38,575 bases of DNA from Parachlamydiaceae bacterium (GCA_013821265.1 JACDHD010000017.1:1-38575); one strand, 5' to 3'. Counted from the first letter of the stretch, positions 7,401 through 16,608 are shown. Notes: generated by a model from the sequence alone, not told the origin. Translations and numbers: made by a program.

Positions 7401-7624
7401 ACGGATACTTATAATCTCGTTAATTTGAATCTCAGGTACTTCAACACTTGCTAGATTTGCAGGAGCACATATAACCAAAAAGAGAAAAAAAATGCTTTTA
7501 TATGCCTTCTGGAAAATTAACATCTCTCTCTCCTAAACTTTAAGAAAACTACTCTGAAGCGGATATTCTCATGATTACAATCCATATAGTAAATTTTTTA
7601 TTTCCTTCCAATTTAAAACTTTTA

Positions 7625-7653
7625 TTGTCGAAATAATATTCCTCTCTTATAGA
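7625..7653 (+). promoter_or_regulatory. Possible sigma70-like promoter for the rhomboid gene
   Basis: TTGTCG (7,625-7,630), a 17-base spacer and TATAGA (7,648-7,653) lie 23 bases before the start codon. The 276-base gap between 7,400 and 7,677 otherwise shows no gene or repeat. Confidence 0.35.
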
Positions 7654-7676
7654 TAAGCTAAAAAAGGACAAACCTT

Positions 7677-8327
7677 ATGATGCCCCTCGGAGATGACAAC
7701 TCATTACGCAAAACGACTCCAATCGTCACGTATATTCTAATAGCCTTAAATATTCTTTTCTTCCTTCTAGAACTAAGCTTTGGAGAGGAATTTATTAGAA
7801 AATGGGCTTTTGTCCCTCAACGTTTTAGCACAAATCCGCTAGCTGACTCCCCAACCTTATTCACCTCCATGTTTATGCACGCAGGTTGGCTTCATTTAGC
7901 CTCAAACATGCTCTACTTGTGGATCTTTGGGGATAACATTGAAGACCGCCTTGGAAAGTTGAAATACCTCTTCTTTTATCTTCTTAGCGGAATTGCAGCA
8001 ACGTTCGCACAATTTGCATTCTTCCCTGATTCCAATTTACCAAACGTTGGGGCTTCTGGTGCAATTGCAGGAGTTCTCGGAGCCTACATCCTATTTTTCC
8101 CAGGACAAAAGGTCAAAGTCCTGTTAGGCGCCTCGCTTGTGCCTATGCCTTCTCTCATCGTTATTGGACTTTGGTTTTTGCTGCAGTTCGTTAGTGGTGT
8201 TGGCTCATTCTACTCAACCCAAGACACAGGTGGCGTGGCCTACATGGCGCATATTGGTGGCTTTATTGCCGGCATCGCTGTGGCTCTTGTATTTCGTTTA
8301 ACCGAAAGAAACACACCGGTAAGTTAA
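7677..8327 (+). CDS. Rhomboid-family intramembrane serine protease
   Basis: The 216-residue protein has six or more membrane segments and a complete rhomboid active site. HAGWLHLASNMLYLWIFGDNIED (68-90) carries the oxyanion residues His73 and Asn77, VGASGAIAGVLGAY (124-137) carries nucleophile Ser127, and AHIGGFIAGI (191-200) carries catalytic His192. The length is that of the minimal bacterial form, with no cytoplasmic extension domain. It should cleave membrane-protein segments inside the inner membrane; the substrate is unknown. AAAAAGGAC precedes two adjacent ATG codons (7,677 and 7,680), and either could be used. It converges with the carbohydrate operon, leaving 17 bases between stop codons. 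Confidence 0.93.
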   Translation: MMPLGDDNSLRKTTPIVTYILIALNILFFLLELSFGEEFIRKWAFVPQRFSTNPLADSPTLFTSMFMHAGWLHLASNMLYLWIFGDNIEDRLGKLKYLFFYLLSGIAATFAQFAFFPDSNLPNVGASGAIAGVLGAYILFFPGQKVKVLLGASLVPMPSLIVIGLWFLLQFVSGVGSFYSTQDTGGVAYMAHIGGFIAGIAVALVFRLTERNTPVS

Positions 8328-8344
8328 AGAGTTGTTGTCATCTG

Positions 8345-10339
8345 TTACCCTTTTTGGTTTTTAACCTTCACCATGCTTCTTAACAACTCTGCAACACTCC
8401 ACGCTTGGGCAAAGCAACCTCGAGCACGATAGGGTGGACTAGCATCGAAAATTTCTCCAATCGTCCCTAAACAGTGACTATCACTATGGGCTTCCAATTC
8501 CTTAATAATCTGTAAAGGCGTTGCATGGTCCTCAGGGTAAACTTTCAGCCAAACATCTATATAAGCACCCAAAAGCCACGGCCAAACACTTCCCTGATGA
8601 TAAGCAGCATCCCGAGTATACAGGTCGCCATCATACTTACTTTTGTAGTCAGGGTGCCCTGGCGCAAGTGTTCTTAACCCAACTGGAGTATAAAGTTCCC
8701 TTGTCACACAGTCTAACACTGGCTTCCAATATCTTTCTTCAAGTACGGGATGTCTTAAAGAAATTGCAAAAAGTTGATTCGGTCTGAGAGCGCTGTCAAA
8801 ACCTGCTTCTCCTTCAATCACATCAAAAAGATAATTTCCAGGCTCATACCAAAATTTCTTATTAAATGATTCATAACACTTTTCAGAAAATTCCAATTTT
8901 TGATTTGACCATGTTTCATATAGTCTAAGGGCGTTATACCAAAGAGCATTGATCTCGACTGCTTTGCCTCTACGGGGTGTGACAACATAGTCTCCCACTT
9001 TAGCATCCATCCAGGTTAGTTGTACTTGCGGATACCCTTGGATAAGAAGACCATCTTCATCCATTTTAATTCCAAACAATGTGCCTTTAACATGATGTTG
9101 AATGATGTTTTCTAGCTTCGGCAAAAGAAACTCAAGAATTTCTGCATCTCCGGTGACACTGATATAACGATCTATCGCATGGAAAAACCACAAAGTTGCA
9201 TCGGCAGTATTATAAATGCCCTTGTTTTCACCATCTGGAAACATATTTGGAATAAGTCCTTCATGGATGTAATGCGCAAAGGTATGTAAAATTGCATATG
9301 CTTCACGATGTCTTCCTGTACATAGTGTGAGACCCTCTAAGGAAATCATTGTATCTCGACCCCAATCTGTAAACCAGGGAAAGCCTGCTAAAATCGATTT
9401 AATCTCTTCACCAGAAGCCTGTAAACGAATCATGTCCTGAAATCTTGTAGCTGGCTTAATAATAAATTGATCTGCCGCTAAAACCAATGTGGCAGCCCCA
9501 GGTGATTCTACGACTGCTCCTGCAGCTTTTAGTAATCCTTTTTTACGCATCTTTTCAGTTAACCAAGCTTCTTTTGGCGAAAGAGTAAGGATTGTCTCCC
9601 AACTATCTGTAGAGGCAATAAAGGTGACTCTTTCTCCTTTAACCAAAGGTGTAGTGTAAAAGCCTGGGCTTTTTAAAGACCCAATAGACGCATAACCGCG
9701 TAGATCTTCATTTTCATAATAAACGGTAGAAATAACCTCACTGCTTACGGTAAAGGGTGTTTCTGCATGATTAATTAATTTTAAAACGGGAAATCCTGGA
9801 CATTCAAATTCATACTGTTGATCTTTCGCATGCACGGTATAGCATTCTTCCATAATTTTAGTATCAACAGGATTCTCGTAATGACGGAAATGCAGAAATG
9901 GACGCCATTGAATTTCAACATCTTGATGATCTGACTTCAGCTTATATGACATATGAAGGGTATTTTGCTGATGAATGAGGAGTAAACTTTTTTCTATGAT
10001 TACTCCATCTAGATCATAGATCCAAAGGGGTAACCCATTTTCTAATCGGAATTCAATTGGAATGGGAAGTTCAATCAATTCATTTGCGTATGCACTAACC
10101 TGAGACAAAGAGACCCGCTTTTTGTTCGGTAACACAATGGTATCGGCAACATAATTGAGCATGACTGTGCGCCCATAAGGATTTGGAAGTGCCGCTGTAA
10201 GCAAAGAGTGATAACGCCTCATAGGGATATTAGAAAGAGATCCACAAGCATATCCACCTATTCCATTCGTTAACAGCCATTCATTGTTTATGAGCTGCTC
10301 ACGATCAAAATATGCTGATTTATTTAATACGTTTCTCAT
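8345..10339 (-). CDS. Glycogen debranching enzyme (amylo-alpha-1,6-glucosidase)
   Basis: The 664-residue protein matches the prokaryotic GDE family (GH133-like). The N-terminal domain starts NEWLLTNGIGGYACGSL (19-35) with PMRRYHSLL. The catalytic (alpha/alpha)6 domain has GFPWFTDWGRDTMISLEG (319-336), NTADATLWF, and near the C-terminus YTRDAAYHQGSVWPW. The acidic residues in the DWGRD and later segments are the expected catalytic site. It removes alpha-1,6 branch glucose from glycogen in the cytoplasm. It is the last gene of the minus-strand operon and begins one base after the treZ stop codon. Debranching yields linear maltodextrin, the natural substrate upstream of the TreY/TreZ route, which fits its neighbour. 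The length is normal. Confidence 0.92.
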   Translation of the reverse strand: MRNVLNKSAYFDREQLINNEWLLTNGIGGYACGSLSNIPMRRYHSLLTAALPNPYGRTVMLNYVADTIVLPNKKRVSLSQVSAYANELIELPIPIEFRLENGLPLWIYDLDGVIIEKSLLLIHQQNTLHMSYKLKSDHQDVEIQWRPFLHFRHYENPVDTKIMEECYTVHAKDQQYEFECPGFPVLKLINHAETPFTVSSEVISTVYYENEDLRGYASIGSLKSPGFYTTPLVKGERVTFIASTDSWETILTLSPKEAWLTEKMRKKGLLKAAGAVVESPGAATLVLAADQFIIKPATRFQDMIRLQASGEEIKSILAGFPWFTDWGRDTMISLEGLTLCTGRHREAYAILHTFAHYIHEGLIPNMFPDGENKGIYNTADATLWFFHAIDRYISVTGDAEILEFLLPKLENIIQHHVKGTLFGIKMDEDGLLIQGYPQVQLTWMDAKVGDYVVTPRRGKAVEINALWYNALRLYETWSNQKLEFSEKCYESFNKKFWYEPGNYLFDVIEGEAGFDSALRPNQLFAISLRHPVLEERYWKPVLDCVTRELYTPVGLRTLAPGHPDYKSKYDGDLYTRDAAYHQGSVWPWLLGAYIDVWLKVYPEDHATPLQIIKELEAHSDSHCLGTIGEIFDASPPYRARGCFAQAWSVAELLRSMVKVKNQKG

Positions 10340-10340
10340 T

Positions 10341-12200
10341 TCATGCCTTCGGTTTTATAACTGAATGTAAAAGGATGGCTGAATGCCCTAAAATCTTCCA
10401 AAAGGGCACTAGTATTGGAGGGGTGCCCTCACCACCGTATTCAAGTGACTCTGATGACCATAAAATTTTAAATTCTTTGTCTTGTTCAGCTGCTAACAGT
10501 GGCTCTGGAGCGGGATTAAAGAAAAGATCGACTCCAAAATTAATGATTAGTAATCGATCACCATGTTTTTCATTAAAAAAGCGAATAATAAAAGCATCGG
10601 TACCAATGACAGCTCCGTCAATCTTTACTTTTTCAGATCGACTTAAGACAGGATCGTTGCGTTTTATTTTAATTAGATCTTTGAAAAAATGTAAAAATTT
10701 TGCATTTTTTTCCCTTTCAGAATGATCCAGCTTACATTTTGTAAAAGTTAAGGGATTCTCCGGATCAGGGAGTGTTCTTTGTGCCTCTGGAATCTTAAGT
10801 CTTGGAAATTGCGACAATTCTTTTTTACGTCCTTTTTTCACAGCAGTAGACAATTCAGGAGAATGGTCGGCAAAGTAACAGAAAGGTTTGGATGAATTAA
10901 ACTCTTGTCCTTGGAAAATTAGAGGGGTATTGGGTGCAAGTAGGAAAAAAGCTGTCAGCACTTTATAATTGCCCGCATCAGCTTTTAAATGCAGCCTCTC
11001 ACCATAACCAGAATTGGCAATTTGATCGTGATTCTCCAAAAAAACCATCATGGCATGAAAAGGAATTTTCAAATGGGGAGTTCCTCGATTTTTCTTTTGC
11101 CATTGATAGTATTGACCTTGATATAGAAATCCATATTTCAATAAAGAAATAAATTCTTGTGGATTTCCCAAATAATCTGTGTAATAGGCTTCACGCTTGC
11201 CCGTAAGCCTTACTCGAGCCGAATGGTGGAAATCATCATTCCATAAAATATCAAAGCCATACCCCTTATCTTTGTATGAACGCAGGAGCTTGGTGTCTTG
11301 AGGCTCATTTTCTCCAATAACTAACGTTTTCCGTTTACCCCCAGCCATTTTTATTACTTTAGTAAGCTCCTCAAGTATATGTATAGGGGTTGATGAATAA
11401 AACCATGGTGTCGCATCAATACGCAAGCCATCAAAATGAAATTCTTTGATCCAATAAGTTGCATTGGTCAGAAAATACTCTCTTGTTTGGGCCAAATTAA
11501 AATTTACTGCTTCTCCCCAATCTGTATCAAATTCTTCACTTAAGTAATCTTTTGAATATTTGGTCAATTGATTGCCTTCCGGCCCTAAGTGGTTGTAGAC
11601 GACATCCAAAATGACAGCGATGCCTAATGCATGGGCTTTATTGATAAAAGATTTTAAATGATACGGGTTTCCATATAGATGAGTAGGAGCGAATAAGTTG
11701 ACCCCGTCGTAACCCCATCCAAAATGCCCTGGAAAGTCAGCTAGAGGCATCATTTCAATGAGTGTTATTCCTAAGTCTGCTAAGTAGGGAAGATGCTTTG
11801 TAGCTTCTTCAAAGGTCCCCACCTCTGTAAACGTTCCTATATGTATTTCATAGGCAATGTGATTGTAGGGTTTAACTCCTTTCCATTTGCTGTCTGTCCA
11901 TTTAAACTCTCCAGCGCAAACGCGGGAAGGGCCATCTGGACCTAGAGGTTGATAGCGCGATGCAGGATCCGCACAAAGGTGTTCGCCACCTAGAGAAAAA
12001 CGATAATGAGTTCCATCTTTTGCCTGCTTGGTCAATAAGGAAAAATATCCCTCTGTTTCTTTTTTCATTGGTAAGTGGATAGGCTCCTCCGATTTATTTT
12101 CGAGCACTAGATCCACTTTTGTATAATCCGGAGCCCACACTCTAAAATGCACGCCTTGAGGAAATACTTCTGCACCAATAGGATACTGTCGTTTTATCAT
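10341..12200 (-). CDS. treZ: Malto-oligosyltrehalose trehalohydrolase
   Basis: The 619-residue protein is a GH13 member with an N-terminal CBM48/E-set domain (GAEVFPQGVHFRVWAPDYTKV, 9-29), then YEIHIGTFTEVGTFEEA (117-133), GWGYDGVNLFAP (161-172), DVVYNHLGPEGN (199-210), GLRIDAT with nucleophile Asp262, VIGENEP with acid/base Glu297, and FLENHDQIAN near the end. These features and the order are typical of TreZ rather than a branching enzyme or TreS. TreZ releases trehalose from maltooligosyl-trehalose made by TreY, but no treY is in this window. The start overlaps otsA by 4 bases. A glycogen-branching function is the main alternative; the HIGTF and GPEGN motifs favour TreZ. Confidence 0.88.
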   Translation of the reverse strand: MIKRQYPIGAEVFPQGVHFRVWAPDYTKVDLVLENKSEEPIHLPMKKETEGYFSLLTKQAKDGTHYRFSLGGEHLCADPASRYQPLGPDGPSRVCAGEFKWTDSKWKGVKPYNHIAYEIHIGTFTEVGTFEEATKHLPYLADLGITLIEMMPLADFPGHFGWGYDGVNLFAPTHLYGNPYHLKSFINKAHALGIAVILDVVYNHLGPEGNQLTKYSKDYLSEEFDTDWGEAVNFNLAQTREYFLTNATYWIKEFHFDGLRIDATPWFYSSTPIHILEELTKVIKMAGGKRKTLVIGENEPQDTKLLRSYKDKGYGFDILWNDDFHHSARVRLTGKREAYYTDYLGNPQEFISLLKYGFLYQGQYYQWQKKNRGTPHLKIPFHAMMVFLENHDQIANSGYGERLHLKADAGNYKVLTAFFLLAPNTPLIFQGQEFNSSKPFCYFADHSPELSTAVKKGRKKELSQFPRLKIPEAQRTLPDPENPLTFTKCKLDHSEREKNAKFLHFFKDLIKIKRNDPVLSRSEKVKIDGAVIGTDAFIIRFFNEKHGDRLLIINFGVDLFFNPAPEPLLAAEQDKEFKILWSSESLEYGGEGTPPILVPFWKILGHSAILLHSVIKPKA

Positions 12201-13693
12201 ACCTCTACCTTTTCTTCCTCTATTGGAGTAAATTCTTCGCTGTTAGGAAAATCATTCTCATTTTCAAAAGAGGTACTCAGAAACGAACGTACCCACCAAA
12301 ACACATCATAGTTACGTACGTTGCGTCGCATCTTACGCATTCTTTTTTTAATTTCCACTAATGGTAGGGTGAGCGCAGCATAGATGGTATCTGCAACCCC
12401 CTCAATGTCATAAGGATTGATTAATAAGGCTTCGTGTTGAAATTGTGTTGCAGCACCTGCAAATTCGCTTAAGATCAAAATCCCGTTCTCATCTACATTA
12501 GAGGCAACATATTCCTTTGCAACAAGGTTCATGCCATCCTTTACTGGAGTAATAAGTGCAATTTCTGAAATACGGTAAAACGCAAGTAGCTCCTTGCGAC
12601 TAATTGACTGGAAGAGGTACTGGATAGGCACCCAACCCGTTTTAGCAAATTCACTATTGATCTCCCCAATCAGCCTATCAATTTCTTTTTTCAATTCCTG
12701 ATACTTGGGGATCTCTATGCGACTAGGAACAACCACTTGGAAAAAAGTGACCTTTTCATTCAGGTCTGGATGGTTTTTTAATAGATGCCGTATTGCTTCT
12801 AAACGGTAAGTAATTCCTTTAGAAATATCCAAACGATCACATGAGAAAATGATTTTTTGTCCTTTTAAATTTTCATAGGTGGTCCAAGCCTGCTCTGAAA
12901 CTTCTTTACTAGAAGCCATCTTAGAAAATTCATTGAAATCGATACTGATAGGAAATGCTCCGATTCGAACTTCTCTATCCTTGGTATTACAAATGGAAAC
13001 ACGCTTCTGATTGAATATTTTCAATGAAGGAATGAGACGCTTTACACACTGAATGAAATTTCGTTTATCCCGTACTGTTTGAAATCCTAAATTATCATAT
13101 TCTAATAAAGCTCGAAGCACCTGAAAGCGCCATGGCAATTTGACAAAAGTATCTAATGAAGGAAATGGAATATGAAGAAAGAAACCAATTTTTTCGGAAC
13201 TGCCAAGTTTACGCAATTCTTGACCCACTAACATAAGGTGATAGTCATGGACCCAAAGAGAATCATTGGGCTTTAACTTATTCTGGATACCTTCAGCGAA
13301 CTTACGATTAACCTGTTGATACATCTGCCAATAACGTGGGTCAAAATGACATTCAGACTGCAAATCATGAAACAAAGGCCAAATTATTTCATTAGCAAAC
13401 CCCTCATAATAAAGCTTGATCTCCTCATCGCTGAGAAAAATTGGATGCAAAAGAAGACCAGATTTTCGATTTTCCTCTTCCAGTACTTTCATCAATTCTT
13501 GACTGTCAACCGATCCTGGCCATCCGATCCAAAGGCCTCCACGATTTTTTAATATCGGAGCTAATGCTGTAACAAGGCCACCGGTTCCCGGTATCGCTTT
13601 GAGTGTACCCTCCTTTTCCTTTGATAAAACAATGGGTAAACGATTGGAGACAATGATTAGACGTTCTTTAATTGGACCTGAACTCTTATTCAT
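12197..13693 (-). CDS. otsA: Trehalose-6-phosphate synthase
   Basis: The 498-residue GT20 retaining glycosyltransferase joins UDP- (or ADP-) glucose and glucose-6-phosphate. The N-terminal RLIIVSNRLPIVL (11-23) and the GTGGLVTAL loop (36-44) bind the donor and phosphate. LWIGWPG (54-60), WVHDYHLMLV (147-156), HIPFPS (174-179), CDRLDISKG with Arg287 and Lys292 (285-293), DGMNLVAKEY and LSEFAGAA are all present. The length and motif order are standard for OtsA, with no C-terminal phosphatase fusion, because otsB is separate and directly upstream in the operon (8-base overlap). It overlaps treZ by 4 bases. Together with OtsB it gives a complete OtsAB pathway. Confidence 0.96.
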   Translation of the reverse strand: MNKSSGPIKERLIIVSNRLPIVLSKEKEGTLKAIPGTGGLVTALAPILKNRGGLWIGWPGSVDSQELMKVLEEENRKSGLLLHPIFLSDEEIKLYYEGFANEIIWPLFHDLQSECHFDPRYWQMYQQVNRKFAEGIQNKLKPNDSLWVHDYHLMLVGQELRKLGSSEKIGFFLHIPFPSLDTFVKLPWRFQVLRALLEYDNLGFQTVRDKRNFIQCVKRLIPSLKIFNQKRVSICNTKDREVRIGAFPISIDFNEFSKMASSKEVSEQAWTTYENLKGQKIIFSCDRLDISKGITYRLEAIRHLLKNHPDLNEKVTFFQVVVPSRIEIPKYQELKKEIDRLIGEINSEFAKTGWVPIQYLFQSISRKELLAFYRISEIALITPVKDGMNLVAKEYVASNVDENGILILSEFAGAATQFQHEALLINPYDIEGVADTIYAALTLPLVEIKKRMRKMRRNVRNYDVFWWVRSFLSTSFENENDFPNSEEFTPIEEEKVEV

Positions 13694-14453
13694 TGGATCC
13701 CCCTTTCCATCTATCTAAAAAAGCTAAAAGTTCTTTTGGCGGAATCAAATGAAGATCTGCCAAAGTAGGGCGTAACTGTTCGCGAACAAGCACTTTTAAT
13801 CCCCTTTTTCCTAGCACCTTAAAGGCATCCTCATCTGTCATGTCATCACCTAGATAGGCAATTGCAATATCACTAGGCTCTTCTTTTAACAAGTGATGCA
13901 CGACATCACCCTTGCTATATCCTCTTGGACGAAGTTCTAATCCTCCATCAAAATGATGAAGTTCCAAATCATATTCCTTCCCAATCTCTGTCCATTTTTT
14001 TTCTATCGTTTCTAGCAGTTCTTCTTTTTTCGATTCCTTACCTCTCCAATGCAAAGCAACTGAATAGGGCTTACATTCGCAATCTTCCGCCTTAACTAAG
14101 TCTTTTGCCTTGGCTAAACCTTCCAAAAGACGTGGATTCAAAACTATATTACTTATATTTCCATTCACTTGCTTTCTTTCCAAACCATGCGATCCCCATA
14201 ACTCAACTTGAGGTAGATCGCCTAGAATTTTTTCTAAATCTTTCAAGGCACGTCCGCTAATAATGACAATACGCGTTTTTCCCGTTTGCAAAAGAGCGAT
14301 AAAATGTTCGCGAATTCCCGGATAAACCTTTGCATCCATTCTTTCTGTGACAAAAGGAGCCAATGTTCCATCAAAATCCAGTAAAAGAAGTGATCGTTGT
14401 TTCACTTTTTCAAAAAAGCTCTTGAGATTTACATTCCCATTCAGCTCTTTCAT
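13686..14453 (-). CDS. otsB: Trehalose-6-phosphate phosphatase
   Basis: The 255-residue HAD-superfamily phosphatase has motif I LLLLDFDGTLAPF (22-34; nucleophile Asp26, acid Asp28), motif II IISGR (64-68), the cap-domain WGSHGLERK (86-94), a Lys181 region (RGYSKGDVV, typical motif III) and motif IV YLGDDMTDEDAF (200-211). The length is that of a stand-alone OtsB. It dephosphorylates trehalose-6-phosphate to free trehalose. It overlaps both neighbours (4 bases with the TreT-like gene, 8 with otsA), indicating translational coupling within the operon. Confidence 0.95.
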   Translation of the reverse strand: MKELNGNVNLKSFFEKVKQRSLLLLDFDGTLAPFVTERMDAKVYPGIREHFIALLQTGKTRIVIISGRALKDLEKILGDLPQVELWGSHGLERKQVNGNISNIVLNPRLLEGLAKAKDLVKAEDCECKPYSVALHWRGKESKKEELLETIEKKWTEIGKEYDLELHHFDGGLELRPRGYSKGDVVHHLLKEEPSDIAIAYLGDDMTDEDAFKVLGKRGLKVLVREQLRPTLADLHLIPPKELLAFLDRWKGGSNE

Positions 14454-15715
14454 ACAGATCCAATTTTATGAATTTCAAGGCGCTGACCATTGGAAGGCGG
14501 GTGCAATAAAGAAATAATAAGTGTTAAGTAATCGCGCAAATGCCTTGTATTTAAGAAATTGTCTTTCACAAATCGCCGACCTTTGGCACCCATCTCCTGA
14601 ACCATGTGTGGATTTTGCAATAAAAATCGAATGCGCTCAGCAGCTCCCTCCGGAGTATTGACTAAAAAACCGGTGTGATAGTTAACAACTTGTAAGCGAA
14701 TCCCTCCACAGTTACCGCCAATAACTGGTTTTTCTTTCCACAACGCTTCAGTCACAGTTAAACCAAATCCTTCCTTTAAAGATTTTTGTATCACAACATC
14801 TGCCATCTGCTGCAAGGCATTAATTGTGCGGTGAGAGTCAGATGGAAGAAATAAAATATGAATATTAGGATCACTTTCAGCAATTTTTTTTACTTGATTT
14901 AAGACAGCCTCTCCTTCTGGATCATCAGGAGCCCCACCACCAGCTAAAACTAATTGCAATCCATGATGAAATTTTTTTGCTAATCGATAAGCCTCGATAA
15001 CTCCAAGTGGATCTTTAAAATAATCAAAACGTGAAACCTGCAACAGCATTGGCCTATCTGGATCGATCCCAAAACGACTATATGCTGCAACTATCTCTTC
15101 AGGAGGTAAAATAATGTTTTTTTCATTTAAAGGGTCAATACTAGGAGGAATGAGATAGATCGGATGAGGCAACGGCTGAGCGAAGTCCGCTAAAGAGAAA
15201 ATGCTCGCATCATATTGCTTAACGTAACGCTGCAAAAATTTCCACACTCCCCGATTAGGATTAGAAACGTCAATGTGACAGCGCCAAACCCACCGATTCT
15301 TTCTATTAGGAAAACTTTGGATTAAAGCTGCGGGTTGAGGATCGTGAATAAAAACAATGTCGGCACTTTCTATGGTCGCTCTCAATTGTTCGGCATTATC
15401 TGCATTTACTTGTTCATAAACATTGAAGGAATTAGAGGTAAGAGAATGATGCTTTGCTCCTTGTAACGTATTGTGAAAATGTTTGGTGCATTCAAAAAAG
15501 TCCGAAGTCCCGGTAATCACTTCCCAGCGAGTATCAATTCCTAAAGCCTGGGTTAAATGGACCATTGTCATTAAAATTTCAGCAACTCCTCCCCCTGTTT
15601 TTGTTGAATTGACATGGACGATTTTTGTTCCTTTTAAAATTCTTGCCATCTGCTCAAGCTCATGGATTATCTCGGGGCCAACGATTTCTTTATATTGATC
15701 TAATAAATTAATCAT
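14450..15715 (-). CDS. treT: TreT-like trehalose synthase (GT4 glycosyltransferase)
   Basis: The 421-residue GT-B glycosyltransferase resembles archaeal/thermophile trehalose glycosyltransferring synthase. Landmarks are KIVHVNSTKTGGGVAEIL (31-48, the nucleotide-sugar loop), TRWEVITGTSDFFECTK (62-78), FIHDPQPAAL (122-131), WRCHIDVSNPN (144-154), QVSRFDYFKDP with Arg229 and Lys234, and the E-x7-E motif KEGFGLTVTEA (Glu315, Glu323). TreT reversibly forms trehalose from NDP-glucose and glucose. AAAGGA lies 7 bases before the ATG, which overlaps the upstream DUF5752-like stop codon as ATGA. The substrate is inferred from similarity and context; another GT4 disaccharide synthase is possible. Confidence 0.82.
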   Translation of the reverse strand: MINLLDQYKEIVGPEIIHELEQMARILKGTKIVHVNSTKTGGGVAEILMTMVHLTQALGIDTRWEVITGTSDFFECTKHFHNTLQGAKHHSLTSNSFNVYEQVNADNAEQLRATIESADIVFIHDPQPAALIQSFPNRKNRWVWRCHIDVSNPNRGVWKFLQRYVKQYDASIFSLADFAQPLPHPIYLIPPSIDPLNEKNIILPPEEIVAAYSRFGIDPDRPMLLQVSRFDYFKDPLGVIEAYRLAKKFHHGLQLVLAGGGAPDDPEGEAVLNQVKKIAESDPNIHILFLPSDSHRTINALQQMADVVIQKSLKEGFGLTVTEALWKEKPVIGGNCGGIRLQVVNYHTGFLVNTPEGAAERIRFLLQNPHMVQEMGAKGRRFVKDNFLNTRHLRDYLTLIISLLHPPSNGQRLEIHKIGSV

Positions 15716-16362
15716 TGTTTATCCTTTAATAATTCAGTCAACTTGTCCCTAAGTTGAGTCAGAGAGAGAAAATAGGGATCAATCCCTTGAATTTGTTGTA
15801 TGAGCTGATCGTATTTGGATCCAAATGTTTTTAACCATACAGAAAAGTCGTCAGTTCGATCTACAGTACGTCTACGAGCATCAATAAAGTGATAGAAAAT
15901 GCTGCTTGGAGGAAGCTTAGGAAGCGTTAGGGCTAACTCCTCCGGGTTATTTACCTGAATTTCACTTTCAAATACGATGATTGTCGAACGTATAAAATGG
16001 AAGCGATCTTCTTTTTTTATCCAAGGAAGCACTTCCTCTTCAAGGCTTTCCTCAATAGTTTCAAGTACTGCTTGTCGAATTGATTCTAAGTCAGTGAACT
16101 CCGTAGGATCGATGATATTTAGCCTTTCCGCTAAAACATGATCGTCTAAAGCATCATGAGCCCACCTGGCAAAATCATTATGGTATTCAACATGCCCAAA
16201 TTGAGGAGTCATATGCCTCCCCCAAAAATGGTAGTAGATGCACCCCTCGTCAGCAGACACAAGTTTGTCGTGCAACTCTAATAAAGAATTGGCCTTCGCC
16301 CCTGTGGCAATAGAGGCTAGTGAACAAGTTTTGACCAAGAACGGATTTTCGAAAATAGGCAT
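15712..16362 (-). CDS. DUF5752-like protein, first gene of the trehalose operon
   Basis: The 216-residue protein has no catalytic motif I can name. It resembles the DUF5752 family found beside TreT-like glycosyltransferases in other bacteria: FLVKTCSLASIATGAKANSL (8-27), IYYHFWGRH, EYHNDFARWAHDALDDHVLAERLNIIDP and a later SIFYHFIDARRR(T) with repeated YHF motifs. The HF/YH-rich, acidic helical composition suggests a soluble regulatory or binding partner. The start is supported by GAAAGGA about 8 bases upstream. The stop overlaps the next gene by 4 bases. It leads the operon, so it may set expression or activity of the enzymes, but that is inference. Confidence 0.7.
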   Translation of the reverse strand: MPIFENPFLVKTCSLASIATGAKANSLLELHDKLVSADEGCIYYHFWGRHMTPQFGHVEYHNDFARWAHDALDDHVLAERLNIIDPTEFTDLESIRQAVLETIEESLEEEVLPWIKKEDRFHFIRSTIIVFESEIQVNNPEELALTLPKLPPSSIFYHFIDARRRTVDRTDDFSVWLKTFGSKYDQLIQQIQGIDPYFLSLTQLRDKLTELLKDKQ

Positions 16363-16395
16363 CGCATAAATCCTTTCTAGTATCTGTTTAAGCTA

Positions 16396-16424
16396 TTTCT
16401 ATCAAAGAATTTTTTTATTCACAA
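16396..16424 (-). promoter_or_regulatory. Possible promoter of the carbohydrate operon
   Basis: On the minus strand, TTGTGA (16,424-16,419) and TAGAAA (16,401-16,396) are separated by 17 bases and lie 34 bases before the operon's first ATG. Each box matches the consensus at 4 of 6 positions. This is the only plausible site before a six-gene run whose internal gaps are one base or less. Confidence 0.35.
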
Positions 16425-16583
16425 TAGGTAAATGTTTTTTTGATTTTGCAAGAAATTTATCCTTTTTATACAAAAAAAACACGATACCTAAATATTAAAC
16501 AGTGGAAACTGTTATCAACGGATTAGATAGAAGGGTAAAAGACATCTTAGGTGAATAACAACAATTGCAACAGTGTCCCTTGT

Positions 16584-16608
16584 TTGTCTCATTACGTCCA
16601 ATCAGTCC
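16584..16608. repeat. Degraded copy of the GACTTATGCAAT/CGTCC upstream element
   Basis: TTGTCTCATTACGTCCAATC followed by AGTCC matches the second half of the element intact at 36,570-36,596. The 480-base gap between the operon and the kinase pair holds this remnant and AT-rich sequence. The short frame across it (a GTG start, asparagine-rich) is not credible as a gene. Confidence 0.5.

Noticed and set aside
10312-10725. 137-codon plus-strand frame opposite treZ
   Set aside because: Lies antisense to a well-supported enzyme gene and has no recognisable features.
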